From an uncultured Oscillibacter sp. (GTDB lineage: Bacteria > Bacillota > Clostridia > Oscillospirales > Oscillospiraceae), in assembly GCA_946494635.1 (NCBI GenBank), contig CAMMCS010000028.1, forward strand, positions 1 through 15,148: 15,148 nucleotides of DNA, given 5' to 3'. The notes below the pieces were generated by a model. It was given only the letters and a program-made list of their open reading frames with translations. It did no database searches and was not told where the DNA came from. Shown piece after piece: positions 6,224-12,154 of the stretch (position 1 is its first letter; every line of letters starts with the position of its first letter). The position numbers and the translations under genes were made by a program.

Positions 6224-6364
6224 ATGGCAACGAAACGTACCTATCAGCCCAAGAAGCTGCATGGCCAGAAGGTTCACGGCTTCCGTAAGAGAATGGCTAC
6301 CGCTAACGGCCGCAAGGTCCTGGCCCGCCGCCGCGCCAAGGGCCGTGCCCGCCTGTCCTACTAA
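6224..6364 (+). CDS. rpmH: Ribosomal protein bL34
   Basis: The 46 residues MATKRTYQPKK...HGFRKRMATANGRKVLARRRAKGRARLSY are a textbook bL34: Arg/Lys-rich, with the conserved KRTxQP start and the HGFRxRMxTxxGRxVLxxRRxKGRxxL core. It belongs to the large ribosomal subunit near the exit-tunnel side. The ATG at 6224 is chosen over the open frame upstream because of the ideal AGGAGGTG site and the family's N terminus. It is the first gene of the operon and sits divergently from dnaA, a near-universal bacterial arrangement. Confidence 0.98.
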   Translation: MATKRTYQPKKLHGQKVHGFRKRMATANGRKVLARRRAKGRARLSY

Positions 6365-6406
6365 GCGAAACGGAACGCGCGGGAGACACTTGAACAAACG
6401 TCTTCA

Positions 6407-6438
6407 GGGACGGCGGGAATTTCCAATTCCTCCGTCCC
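6407..6438 (+). promoter_or_regulatory. Long hairpin between rpmH and rnpA
   Basis: GGGACGG (6407-6413) pairs with CCGTCCC (6432-6438), and inside it GGGAATT (6415-6421) pairs with AATTCCT (6425-6431) around the loop TCC. The result is about 14 bp with one bulge and one G-U pair. A further outer pairing (GAGACA near 6384 with TGTCTC near 6450) could extend it. No T tract follows, so it looks like a processing, stability or partial-attenuation element that lowers rnpA output relative to rpmH. Confidence 0.55.
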
Positions 6439-6477
6439 TCGTTGAGTTTGTCTCAGGGGAAATGGACGGGTGAGGAC

Positions 6478-6825
6478 ATGAAGCGGGCAGTGACCCTGAA
6501 AGAGAATTATGAGTTCCGGCGGATGTATCAGAAGGGGGCGTCGGCGGTATCCGGCGCCATGGTCCTCTATTGCCGGAAAAACCGCCTGGGCCGCAACCGC
6601 CTGGGGGTGACAGTGTCCGCGAAACTGGGGCACGCGGTGATCCGCAACCGCGCCCGGCGCCGCCTGCGGGAGGTGTACCGCCTCAATCAGGTCCACCTGC
6701 GCAGGGGGTATGACATGGTCCTGGTGGCCAGGGGACGGACGCTGACCGCCTCCTGGAAAGAGATGAACGACACCTTTTTGCGGCTTTGCAGAAAGCTGGA
6801 TCTGCTGGAGGCGAGAGAGCCATGA
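6478..6825 (+). CDS. rnpA: Ribonuclease P protein component
   Basis: RnpA binds the RNase P RNA and helps it recognise the 5' leader of precursor tRNAs. The 115 residues show the family pattern: MKRAVTLKENYEFRRMYQKG at the N terminus, LGVTVSAKLGHAV, and the RNR motif IRNRARRRLRE (RNR at residues 56-58) that contacts RNA. The ATG at 6478 is preferred over a TTG 12 codons upstream because it gives the conserved N terminus; its RBS (GGGTGAGG) is close. The gene overlaps yidD by four bases (ATGA), implying coupled translation. Confidence 0.96.
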   Translation: MKRAVTLKENYEFRRMYQKGASAVSGAMVLYCRKNRLGRNRLGVTVSAKLGHAVIRNRARRRLREVYRLNQVHLRRGYDMVLVARGRTLTASWKEMNDTFLRLCRKLDLLEAREP

Positions 6826-7034
6826 TGAAAAAGCTGCTTCTGGCACTGGTGAAGTTCTACCGGGTGGCCATTTCACCCTACCGGCCGCCCTGCTGCCGCT
6901 ATATCCCAACCTGTTCCCAATACGCGCTGGAGGCCATTGAAAAATACGGCGCCCTGAAGGGCGGCTGGCTGGCGTTCCGGCGGATCCTGCGCTGCAATCC
7001 GTTTCACAAGGGAGGATACGACCCGGTGCCCTGA
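6822..7034 (+). CDS. yidD: Membrane protein insertion efficiency factor YidD
   Basis: The 70 residues carry the family core FYRVAISPYRPPCCRYIPTCSQYALEAIEKYG followed by KGGWLAFRRILRCNPFHKGGYDPVP, with the conserved Cys residues and the RCNPFxxGGxDPVP end. YidD is a small amphipathic protein at the inner face of the membrane that assists YidC-dependent insertion. The ATG at 6822 overlaps the rnpA stop (ATGA) and has GGAGGCGAGAG upstream; the adjacent ATG at 6825 is an alternative. The arrangement rnpA-yidD-yidC is standard. Confidence 0.95.
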   Translation: MMKKLLLALVKFYRVAISPYRPPCCRYIPTCSQYALEAIEKYGALKGGWLAFRRILRCNPFHKGGYDPVP

Positions 7035-7037
7035 TCC

Positions 7038-7159
7038 GAAGGAGGGACAAGCCCTCTTCCGCAGGGGCCACTCTGCCGGCGCTGCCGGCGGCCGCCCATG
7101 GGGGCGGCGGGGCTGAGACGGGACAAGCCCGTTGGCGGACGCCTGCGCGTCCGGGCCCG
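7038..7159 (+). repeat. Hairpin-rich spacer between yidD and yidC
   Basis: The 148-bp gap contains two copies of GGGACAAGCCC (7044-7054 and 7120-7130). Each forms a small hairpin with the same loop ACAAG: GAGGG/CCCTC (7042-7056) and ACGGG/CCCGT (7118-7132). Between and after them are GCCGGC/GCCGGC, CCGCCC/GGGCGG and GGACGC/GCGTCC stems. The core GGACAAGCC also ends both intergenic repeats at 773 and 1500. It may be another member of that repeat family, or an RNA-level control element inside the operon. Confidence 0.5.
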
Positions 7160-7182
7160 ATCACAATTTGGAGGAAGCACCT

Positions 7183-8310
7183 ATGTTTTCAACCATCGGA
7201 TACGCGATTTGTATCCCCTTTGCGGCCCTGGTGCGGTTGTTTTACAACCTGACCGGATCCTATGGCATGTCGCTGATCCTGTTCACACTGGTCATCAAGC
7301 TGATCCTGCTGCCCTTCCAGATGAAGTCCAAGAAGAGCATGGTGCGGATGAGCCGGATGTCCGGCAAGATGCAGGAGATCCAGAAGAAGTACGCCAACAA
7401 CCAGGTGAAGATGCAGGAGGAGATGCAGAAGTTCTATCAGGAAGAGGGCTTCAACCCCATGAGCGGCTGCCTGTGGAGCTTTCTGCCCCTGCCCATCCTG
7501 ATGGCCCTGTACTACATTATCCGGGAGCCCATTGTCTACTTCATGAGCTTCGGCGGAAAAGAGGCCGGCCTGGCGGTGGTGGAGTCTGCCCGGAAGGTGA
7601 TTGAGGCGGCGGGGATTCAGCTGACCACCAACCCCGCCTACGAGCAGATCGAAATTTCCAACATCATCAACAGCCAGTTCCCCGACTTTGTGGCGGAGAA
7701 TCCTGGCTGGATCAACATTGACTACCACTTCCTGGGCATGGACCTGACCCAGACCCCCTGGAGCGCCGTAGGGGCAATCTCTGCCGGCGTCACGCTGGCC
7801 ATGATCGGCCTGATCCTGATTCCCATTATTTCCGGCCTTCTGAGCTTCCTGCTGAGCAAGGTCAGCATGAAGCAGTCCGGCCAGGGCGCCGCCAACGGAT
7901 CCACCAAGGCCATGATGTGGATGATGCCCCTGATGAGCGTCTACATCGCCTTTATCATGCCCGCCGCCCTGGGCGTGTACTGGATTGCCCAGAGCGCCTT
8001 CTCTATCATCCAGGAGCTGATCCTGGGCCGGTTCTACAACAATAAGCTTCAGGCGGAGGAGGACGCCCGGCAGGAGGCCATCCAGGCTGACCGCCAGCGG
8101 CGGATTGAGGAGGGCAAGATCCACCAGGAGCAGGCCCGCCAGCAGTCCGGCCAGAAGAAGAGCCTGAAGGAAAAGCGGCAGGAGGCCCAGGCAGCCAAGG
8201 CGGCCAAGGCCAAAAAGGCCGCCTCCAGCACCACGGAGGCCGGCCGCGTGGGGGACCGTCCCTACGCCCGGGGCCGCTCTTATAAAGCGGACCGGTATGA
8301 CGATCAGTAA
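7183..8310 (+). CDS. yidC: YidC/Oxa1-family membrane protein insertase
   Basis: This insertase places and folds membrane proteins, alone or with SecYEG. The 375 residues contain a Gram-positive-type core of about five helices, with no lipoprotein signal: residues 28-45 (FTLVIKLILLPF), a helical cytoplasmic hairpin rich in Lys and Met (about 46-90), LPLPILMALYYIIREP, an extended exterior loop of about 80 residues, ILIPIISGLLSFLLS, and the MMWMMPLMSVYIAF...GVYWIAQSAFSIIQE end. Lys39 stands where most homologues have the groove Arg. The C-terminal tail (from about 300) is highly charged with long Gln/Lys/Ala runs, suited to ribosome contact. GGAGGA lies 7 bases before the ATG at 7183; the open frame upstream lacks an RBS. 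Confidence 0.95.
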   Translation: MFSTIGYAICIPFAALVRLFYNLTGSYGMSLILFTLVIKLILLPFQMKSKKSMVRMSRMSGKMQEIQKKYANNQVKMQEEMQKFYQEEGFNPMSGCLWSFLPLPILMALYYIIREPIVYFMSFGGKEAGLAVVESARKVIEAAGIQLTTNPAYEQIEISNIINSQFPDFVAENPGWINIDYHFLGMDLTQTPWSAVGAISAGVTLAMIGLILIPIISGLLSFLLSKVSMKQSGQGAANGSTKAMMWMMPLMSVYIAFIMPAALGVYWIAQSAFSIIQELILGRFYNNKLQAEEDARQEAIQADRQRRIEEGKIHQEQARQQSGQKKSLKEKRQEAQAAKAAKAKKAASSTTEAGRVGDRPYARGRSYKADRYDDQ

Positions 8311-8325
8311 GGAGCTTGTTGCGCC

Positions 8326-9195
8326 ATGAGACAGTTTATTGATGTAACGGGCAAAACCGAGGAAGAGGCCATCCAGAATGCCCTGCGGGAGCTGGGCCTG
8401 GATCGGGACGATGTGTCTGTTGAGATTCTGGAGCGGGCAAAGTCCGGATTTCTGGGCCTGGGCAGCTGCCCGGCCAAGGTCCGGGTGAGCTATGGCCCGG
8501 AGGAAGAAGAGGAGCCTGCGGCGGAGCCCGCCCCCGCCCCGGATACCCGGAAGGATTGGGCGGAGGAGCGCTGGGGAGACGAAGAGCCTGTAAAGAAGCC
8601 CAGACGGGAGGAGAAGAAGCCCCGTCCGGAGCGCAGGGCGGAGGATCGCCCCGCACCAAGGAAGGAGCGCCCGGCGGAGGCTGCTGCTGAAACGGCGGCG
8701 CCGGCGCCCCAGGAGCTGGGGGACGAGGTGGACGACGAGAAGGCCCAGGCCATCCGCGCCTTCCTCTCCGGTCTGCTGGAGCAGATGGAGAGCAGCGCCC
8801 AGATCCACATTTATCTGCCGGAGAAGGGCCGCTATAAGGTGATCCTGGAAGGGAAGAACCTGGGCGGTCTCATCGGCCGCCGGGGAGAGACCCTGGACGC
8901 CATCCAGCAGCTGACCAGCTACGCGGTGAACCGCAGCGGCGGCGGCCGGGTACGGGTGCAGCTGGACGCCGAGGGGTACCGGGAAAAGCGGGAGCAGAGC
9001 CTGCAGCACCTGGCCCGCAAGACGGCGGCCAAGGCGGTCAAGTACCGCCGCAGCTTCACCCTGGAGCCCATGAATGCCTATGAGCGCCATGTGATCCACA
9101 CGGCGCTGCAGGAGGTGGATGGGGTATCCACCTACTCCATCGGCACGGAGCCAAACCGGCGGGTGGTTGTGGCCTACGGCCAGGAAAAGAAGTGA
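8326..9195 (+). CDS. jag: RNA-binding protein Jag/KhpB (EloR)
   Basis: The 289 residues comprise a Jag N-terminal domain (1-55, FIDVTGKTEEEAI...AKSGFLGLG), a long charged and Pro/Ala/Glu-rich linker (about 57-140), a KH domain with the GXXG loop GRRG (184-187), and an R3H domain with the R-x3-H motif R254/H258. KhpB partners with KhpA to bind many mRNAs, and in streptococci it affects cell elongation. The gene starts 15 bp after the yidC stop. AAGGAG lies about 11 bases before the ATG, a slightly long spacing. It is the last gene of the rpmH operon, closed by the terminator at 9204-9232. Confidence 0.95.
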   Translation: MRQFIDVTGKTEEEAIQNALRELGLDRDDVSVEILERAKSGFLGLGSCPAKVRVSYGPEEEEEPAAEPAPAPDTRKDWAEERWGDEEPVKKPRREEKKPRPERRAEDRPAPRKERPAEAAAETAAPAPQELGDEVDDEKAQAIRAFLSGLLEQMESSAQIHIYLPEKGRYKVILEGKNLGGLIGRRGETLDAIQQLTSYAVNRSGGGRVRVQLDAEGYREKREQSLQHLARKTAAKAVKYRRSFTLEPMNAYERHVIHTALQEVDGVSTYSIGTEPNRRVVVAYGQEKK

Positions 9196-9203
9196 ATCAA
9201 ACG

Positions 9204-9232
9204 AAAAGGCCGCCCGGTAGGGCGGTCTTTTT
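9204..9232 (+). terminator. Rho-independent terminator of the rpmH-jag operon
   Basis: GGCCGCCC (9208-9215) pairs with GGGCGGTC (9220-9227) around the loop GGTA (one G-U pair) and is followed by TTTTT (9228-9232), with AAAA before it. It sits 8 bp past the jag stop. Confidence 0.92.
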
Positions 9233-9310
9233 GACATTCCGGAAAGGCCGGCGGGATTCCCTTATCAAGGAACGCAGTGATTTCACGGGAAATTGAAAAC
9301 CATTGGGGAA

Positions 9311-9353
9311 AATAGACAAACGGGTATGCCCTCTGGATGGGGCATACCCGTTT
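9311..9353 (-). terminator. Terminator of the orphan minus-strand gene
   Basis: A perfect 14-bp stem (9318-9331 with 9340-9353, 8-base loop) lies 24 bp beyond the stop at 9378. On the minus strand it is followed by a T-rich run (GTTTGTCTATTTT). On the plus strand only TTT follows, so it mainly serves the minus-strand gene. Confidence 0.85.
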
Positions 9354-9377
9354 CAGCGATGTTCGGTTGTGAGTTGG

Positions 9378-9902
9378 TCAGGCTTCCCACTCCGCCTTGT
9401 GGGCCTCCCACCACGCCGGAAACGCCGGGTCCTTCGGGGAGAGGGTGGACTTGACCGCAGGAGCCATTATAGCGGTGTCTGTCTTTTCCCTAAAAGGAGA
9501 AATGCAGAGGGTTTCAGGAGATACGCCCAAATACAGAAACCTTAACAATATACCCTTATCATCTGTCCAGTAATTTCCCAAGTATGTTGTGTTAAAATCA
9601 TCCAATGTCAGATTATTTGGCCTTTTCGTCCTATGGGCCTCTTGAATTTGCCCAAACAAGTATTCTATGGTTCGCTTATTCTCCACCAGCGCCGCAGTAT
9701 CGAATTGTATTTGTTTTTCAGCGCCCGCTTCATAGCCATGGGTCGTTGGGAAAAGAGAGGCGTAAGAGAATTTCTTGCTGTCCGGTTTCGCCAGGCACCG
9801 ATTGAAGATGGCCTGGACATTGCCCTCATTCAGATCAATCGGAAGAAACGAATTGGCTTTCGCTTTAGCCATTTCGTCGGCTCTATTCAGATTAAATTTC
9901 AC
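9378..9902 (-). CDS. Orphan protein of unknown function
   Basis: The 174-residue protein (from the GTG at 9902) is soluble and mixed alpha/beta in composition, without signal peptide or membrane helix. Recognisable stretches are LPIDLNEGNVQAIFNRCLAK near the N terminus, TIEYLFGQIQEAHR in the middle, and a C-terminal TLSPKDPAFPAWWEAHKAEWEA. I do not recognise a family with known function. The GTG is chosen because AGGGGG lies about 8 bases before it and a promoter is placed at 9957-9985; an in-frame TTG at 9965 falls next to that -10. The DNA is visibly more AT-rich than jag or glyS. The gene has its own promoter and terminator and is read against replication direction, consistent with an acquired single-gene insertion. 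Confidence 0.72.
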   Translation of the reverse strand: MKFNLNRADEMAKAKANSFLPIDLNEGNVQAIFNRCLAKPDSKKFSYASLFPTTHGYEAGAEKQIQFDTAALVENKRTIEYLFGQIQEAHRTKRPNNLTLDDFNTTYLGNYWTDDKGILLRFLYLGVSPETLCISPFREKTDTAIMAPAVKSTLSPKDPAFPAWWEAHKAEWEA

Positions 9903-9956
9903 GACACAATCCCCCTGCCGCGCCTTCAGCGGCGCCAAATGTTTGTTGTTTTCCCT

Positions 9957-9985
9957 ATCATACAATACCGGCCTGCCCTTTGCAA
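9957..9985 (-). promoter_or_regulatory. Probable promoter of the orphan gene
   Basis: On the minus strand, TTGCAA (9985-9980) and TATGAT (9962-9957) are separated by 17 bases; they match consensus at 4 of 6 and 5 of 6 positions. Transcription would start near 9950, about 48 nt before the GTG at 9902. Confidence 0.5.
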
Positions 9986-10076
9986 GGCCGGCGGCGGGGA
10001 TTTTCCCGGTTTCGGCAAACCGACAGGGTTTAATCCATCACTCCTGATCTTAAAAAGGGACTTTTTGGGCCCGGCC

Positions 10077-10105
10077 TTGACATTCCGGGCAAAACGTGAT
10101 ACAGT
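10077..10105 (+). promoter_or_regulatory. Promoter of the glyS T-box transcript
   Basis: TTGACA (10077-10082), 17 bases, then TACAGT (10100-10105) with TGA directly before it (10097-10099), an extended -10 element. The predicted start is near 10112, which places the whole T-box in the leader. Confidence 0.75.
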
Positions 10106-10111
10106 TCTCAC

Positions 10112-10351
10112 GATATCCAAAAAAGGCTGTGACAGGGAGAAGTAGCTCCTGTTTCCCGGACAAGAGAGAGGGCGGATGGTGCGAGCCCTTGCGGGAGAGG
10201 GAGGGAAGGCGCCCTGGAGCCGCGGGGCGGAAATGCCCTGCCGGTCCCCGCCGTTACCGGGTGAAGAGTGCGCGTCAGCCAGGCGCGAATTCAGGTGGAA
10301 CCACGGACGTTTCGTTCGCCCTGAGCCGAAAACCGGCTCGGGGCGTTTTTT
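10112..10351 (+). promoter_or_regulatory. Glycine T-box riboswitch controlling glyS
   Basis: The leader has the T-box hallmarks in order: a GGGAGAAGTAG segment near the 5' base of Stem I, AGAGAG followed by GGTGCGAGCC (distal Stem I), GAAGGC with a candidate GGC glycine specifier at 10208-10210, the T-box AGGTGGAACCACGG (10293-10306), and a terminator. The antiterminator bulge reads TGGA, complementary to UCCA. This fits tRNA-Gly, whose discriminator base is U. Uncharged tRNA-Gly should favour the antiterminator and turn glyS on. Confidence 0.9.
10318..10351 (+). terminator. Conditional terminator of the T-box
   Basis: Positions 10318-10328 pair with 10334-10344 (11 bp, one G-U) around the loop AAAAC, followed by TTTTTT (10346-10351). 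It competes with the antiterminator formed around the T-box sequence and ends 30 bp before the glyS start. Confidence 0.9.
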
Positions 10352-10381
10352 CTGTCCGAGCCGCCGAAAAGGAGAATGAGC

Positions 10382-11812
10382 ATGAAAAACACGGAAAAGA
10401 CCATGGAAAAGATCGTGGCCCTGTGCAAGAACCGGGGCTTCGTCTTCCCCGGCAGCGAGATCTACGGCGGCCTGGCCAACAGCTGGGACTACGGCCCCCT
10501 GGGCGTGGAGATGAAGAACAACGTCAAGCGGGCCTGGTGGAAGAAGTTCGTCCAGGAGAACCCCTACAACGTGGGTCTGGACGCCGCCATTTTGATGAAT
10601 CCCCAGGTGTGGGTGGCCAGCGGCCATGTGTCCACCTTCAACGATCCCCTGATCGACTGCAAGAGCTGCAAGATGCGCCACCGGGCGGACAAGCTGGTGG
10701 AGAGCTATGTCCAGGAGCACGGCCTGGACGTGAATGTGGAGGCCATGACCCAGGAGGACCTGGTGCAGTTCATCCGGGACAACCAGGTGCCCTGCCCCGG
10801 CTGCGGCAAGAGCGACTTCACCGACATCCGCAAGTTCAACCTGATGTTCAAGACCCACCAGGGCGTCACCGAGGACACCGCCAGCGAGGTGTACCTGCGG
10901 CCGGAGACCGCCCAGGGCATCTTCGTCAACTTCCCGGCCATCCAGCGGACCACCCGCCGGAAGCTCCCCTTCGGCGTGTGCCAGGTGGGCAAGAGCTTCC
11001 GCAATGAGATCACGCCCGGCAACTTCATTTTCCGCATCCGGGAGTTTGAGCAGATGGAGCTGGAGTTCTTCTGCAAGCCCGGCACGGACCTGGAGTGGTT
11101 CCAGTACTGGCGCACCTATTGCCACGATTGGCTGCTGGGGCTGAACGTCAAGGACGAAAACCTGCGGCTGCGGGACCATGAGCCGGAGGAGCTGGCCTTC
11201 TACTCCAAGGCCACCACGGACTTTGAGTACCGGTTCCCCTTCGGCTGGGGCGAGCTGTGGGGCGTGGCGGACCGGACCGACTACGACCTGAAGCAGCATC
11301 AGGAGCACTCCGGCCAGGATCTGACCTATTTCGACCAGGAGCAGAACGAGCACTATATCCCCTATGTCATCGAGCCCTCCCTGGGCGCGGACCGGATGAT
11401 GCTGGCGCTGCTGGTGGAGGCCTACGACGAGGAAGTGGTGGGCAAGGACAAGAAGGGCAACGACGATGTGCGCACCGTCATGCGGTTCCATCCGGCCATC
11501 GCCCCCTTCAAGGCCGCCATCCTGCCCCTGAGCAAGAAGGAGATCCTCGCCGGTCCCGCCCAGCGTCTGCGGGATGAGCTGGCGAAGGATTTCATGGTGG
11601 ACTACGACGACACCGGTTCCATCGGCAAGCGGTATCGCCGCCAGGATGAGATCGGCACCCCCTACTGCATCACCGTGGACTTTGACACCGTGGGCGAGGG
11701 CGACAAGGCCGGCGACAACTGCGTCACCGTCCGGGATCGGGATACCATGGAGCAGGTGCGGCTGCCCATCGATCAGGTGAAGAGCTATCTCGCGGAGAAG
11801 CTGGCATACTGA
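10382..11812 (+). CDS. glyS: Glycyl-tRNA synthetase, homodimeric (alpha-2) type
   Basis: This class II synthetase charges tRNA-Gly. The 476 residues start with the family opening KIVALCKNRGFVFPGSEIYGG and DYGPLG. They carry two CxxC pairs (CKSC; CPGC, possible metal site), motif 2 (KSFRNEITPGNFIFRIREFEQ) and motif 3 (EPSLGADRMMLALL), then the anticodon-binding domain to the C terminus. It is the single-chain archaeal/eukaryal-like form, not the GlyQ/GlyS heterotetramer. An ATG at 10376 is in frame, but AAGGAG is 7 bases before the ATG at 10382 and only 1-2 bases from the other, so 10382 is preferred. Expression is controlled by the upstream T-box. A diverged copy of its last 60 bp lies downstream. 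Confidence 0.97.
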   Translation: MKNTEKTMEKIVALCKNRGFVFPGSEIYGGLANSWDYGPLGVEMKNNVKRAWWKKFVQENPYNVGLDAAILMNPQVWVASGHVSTFNDPLIDCKSCKMRHRADKLVESYVQEHGLDVNVEAMTQEDLVQFIRDNQVPCPGCGKSDFTDIRKFNLMFKTHQGVTEDTASEVYLRPETAQGIFVNFPAIQRTTRRKLPFGVCQVGKSFRNEITPGNFIFRIREFEQMELEFFCKPGTDLEWFQYWRTYCHDWLLGLNVKDENLRLRDHEPEELAFYSKATTDFEYRFPFGWGELWGVADRTDYDLKQHQEHSGQDLTYFDQEQNEHYIPYVIEPSLGADRMMLALLVEAYDEEVVGKDKKGNDDVRTVMRFHPAIAPFKAAILPLSKKEILAGPAQRLRDELAKDFMVDYDDTGSIGKRYRRQDEIGTPYCITVDFDTVGEGDKAGDNCVTVRDRDTMEQVRLPIDQVKSYLAEKLAY

Positions 11813-11819
11813 GCCAGGC

Positions 11820-11880
11820 AGCTCCTGTTCCATGTCCGCTGCGGGGCGGTGTCCCGGGTATTTTGGCAGGGACAGGAGCT
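11820..11880. repeat. Inverted repeat downstream of glyS
   Basis: AGCTCCTGTTCC (11820-11831) pairs with GGGACAGGAGCT (11869-11880), 12 bp with one G-U, around 37 bases that can fold further. No T tract follows. It lies 8 bp after the glyS stop, between the gene and its downstream tail copy. Confidence 0.6.
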
Positions 11881-11928
11881 CACCGGAGAGAGGGCCGGGT
11901 CTGCCCGGGGAATGGACACTGAGGGGCC

Positions 11929-11954
11929 CCCGCAAAAGCGCGCCGCTTTTGGGG
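11929..11954. repeat. Hairpin preceding the glyS tail copy
   Basis: CAAAAGCG (11933-11940) pairs with CGCTTTTG (11944-11951) around the loop CGC, extended by three C-G pairs with one bulged G. The CAAAAGCGC core resembles the CCAAAAGCGCC segment in repeat copy B at 1405-1415. It abuts the left edge of the duplicated glyS tail. Confidence 0.55.
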
Positions 11955-11957
11955 AGG

Positions 11958-12017
11958 CAGGTGCGGCTGCCCATCGGTCTGATGAAGAGCTGTCTCGCGG
12001 AGGAGCCGGCGCACGGA
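11958..12017 (+). pseudogene. Diverged duplicate of the glyS 3' end
   Basis: These 60 bases align without gaps to 11753-11812, the last 20 codons of glyS, with 51 of 60 identical and an offset of exactly 205 bp. The copy would read QVRLPIGLMKSCLAEEPAHG against QVRLPIDQVKSYLAEKLAY-stop; the stop TGA has become GGA. It has no start signal and no upstream coding frame of its own, so it is a non-functional remnant. Flanking DNA does not align. Confidence 0.85.
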
Positions 12018-12026
12018 TTCCGGCGT

Positions 12027-12061
12027 AAAGAGCCGCGGGAGAGGTTCCCGCGGCTCTTTTT
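12027..12061 (+). terminator. Strong terminator after glyS and its tail copy
   Basis: A perfect 14-bp stem (12027-12040 with 12046-12059, loop GAGGT) made of AAAGAGCCGCGGGA and its complement ends in a T run (12057-12061). It lies 215 bp past the glyS stop, just after the duplicated tail, so the glyS transcript should include the whole spacer. Confidence 0.93.
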
Positions 12062-12154
12062 CTGAAGAAGCACGCAATCTGCACAATGGGAGGGACCCGT
12101 GGAAAGCACCTTTCTGCGGGCGGCCTCCAAGCCTGCGGAAGAGAGGGATTATGG

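Noticed and set aside
7189..9237. Long minus-strand open frame (682 codons) antisense to yidC and jag
   Set aside because: It is the complement of two confidently identified genes; its product is a His/Leu/Gly-rich artefact of GC-rich codon use, with no RBS or family motif.
9926..12130. Long minus-strand open frame (734 codons) antisense to glyS
   Set aside because: It covers glyS, its T-box and its terminator on the wrong strand, and its composition is that of a shadow frame.
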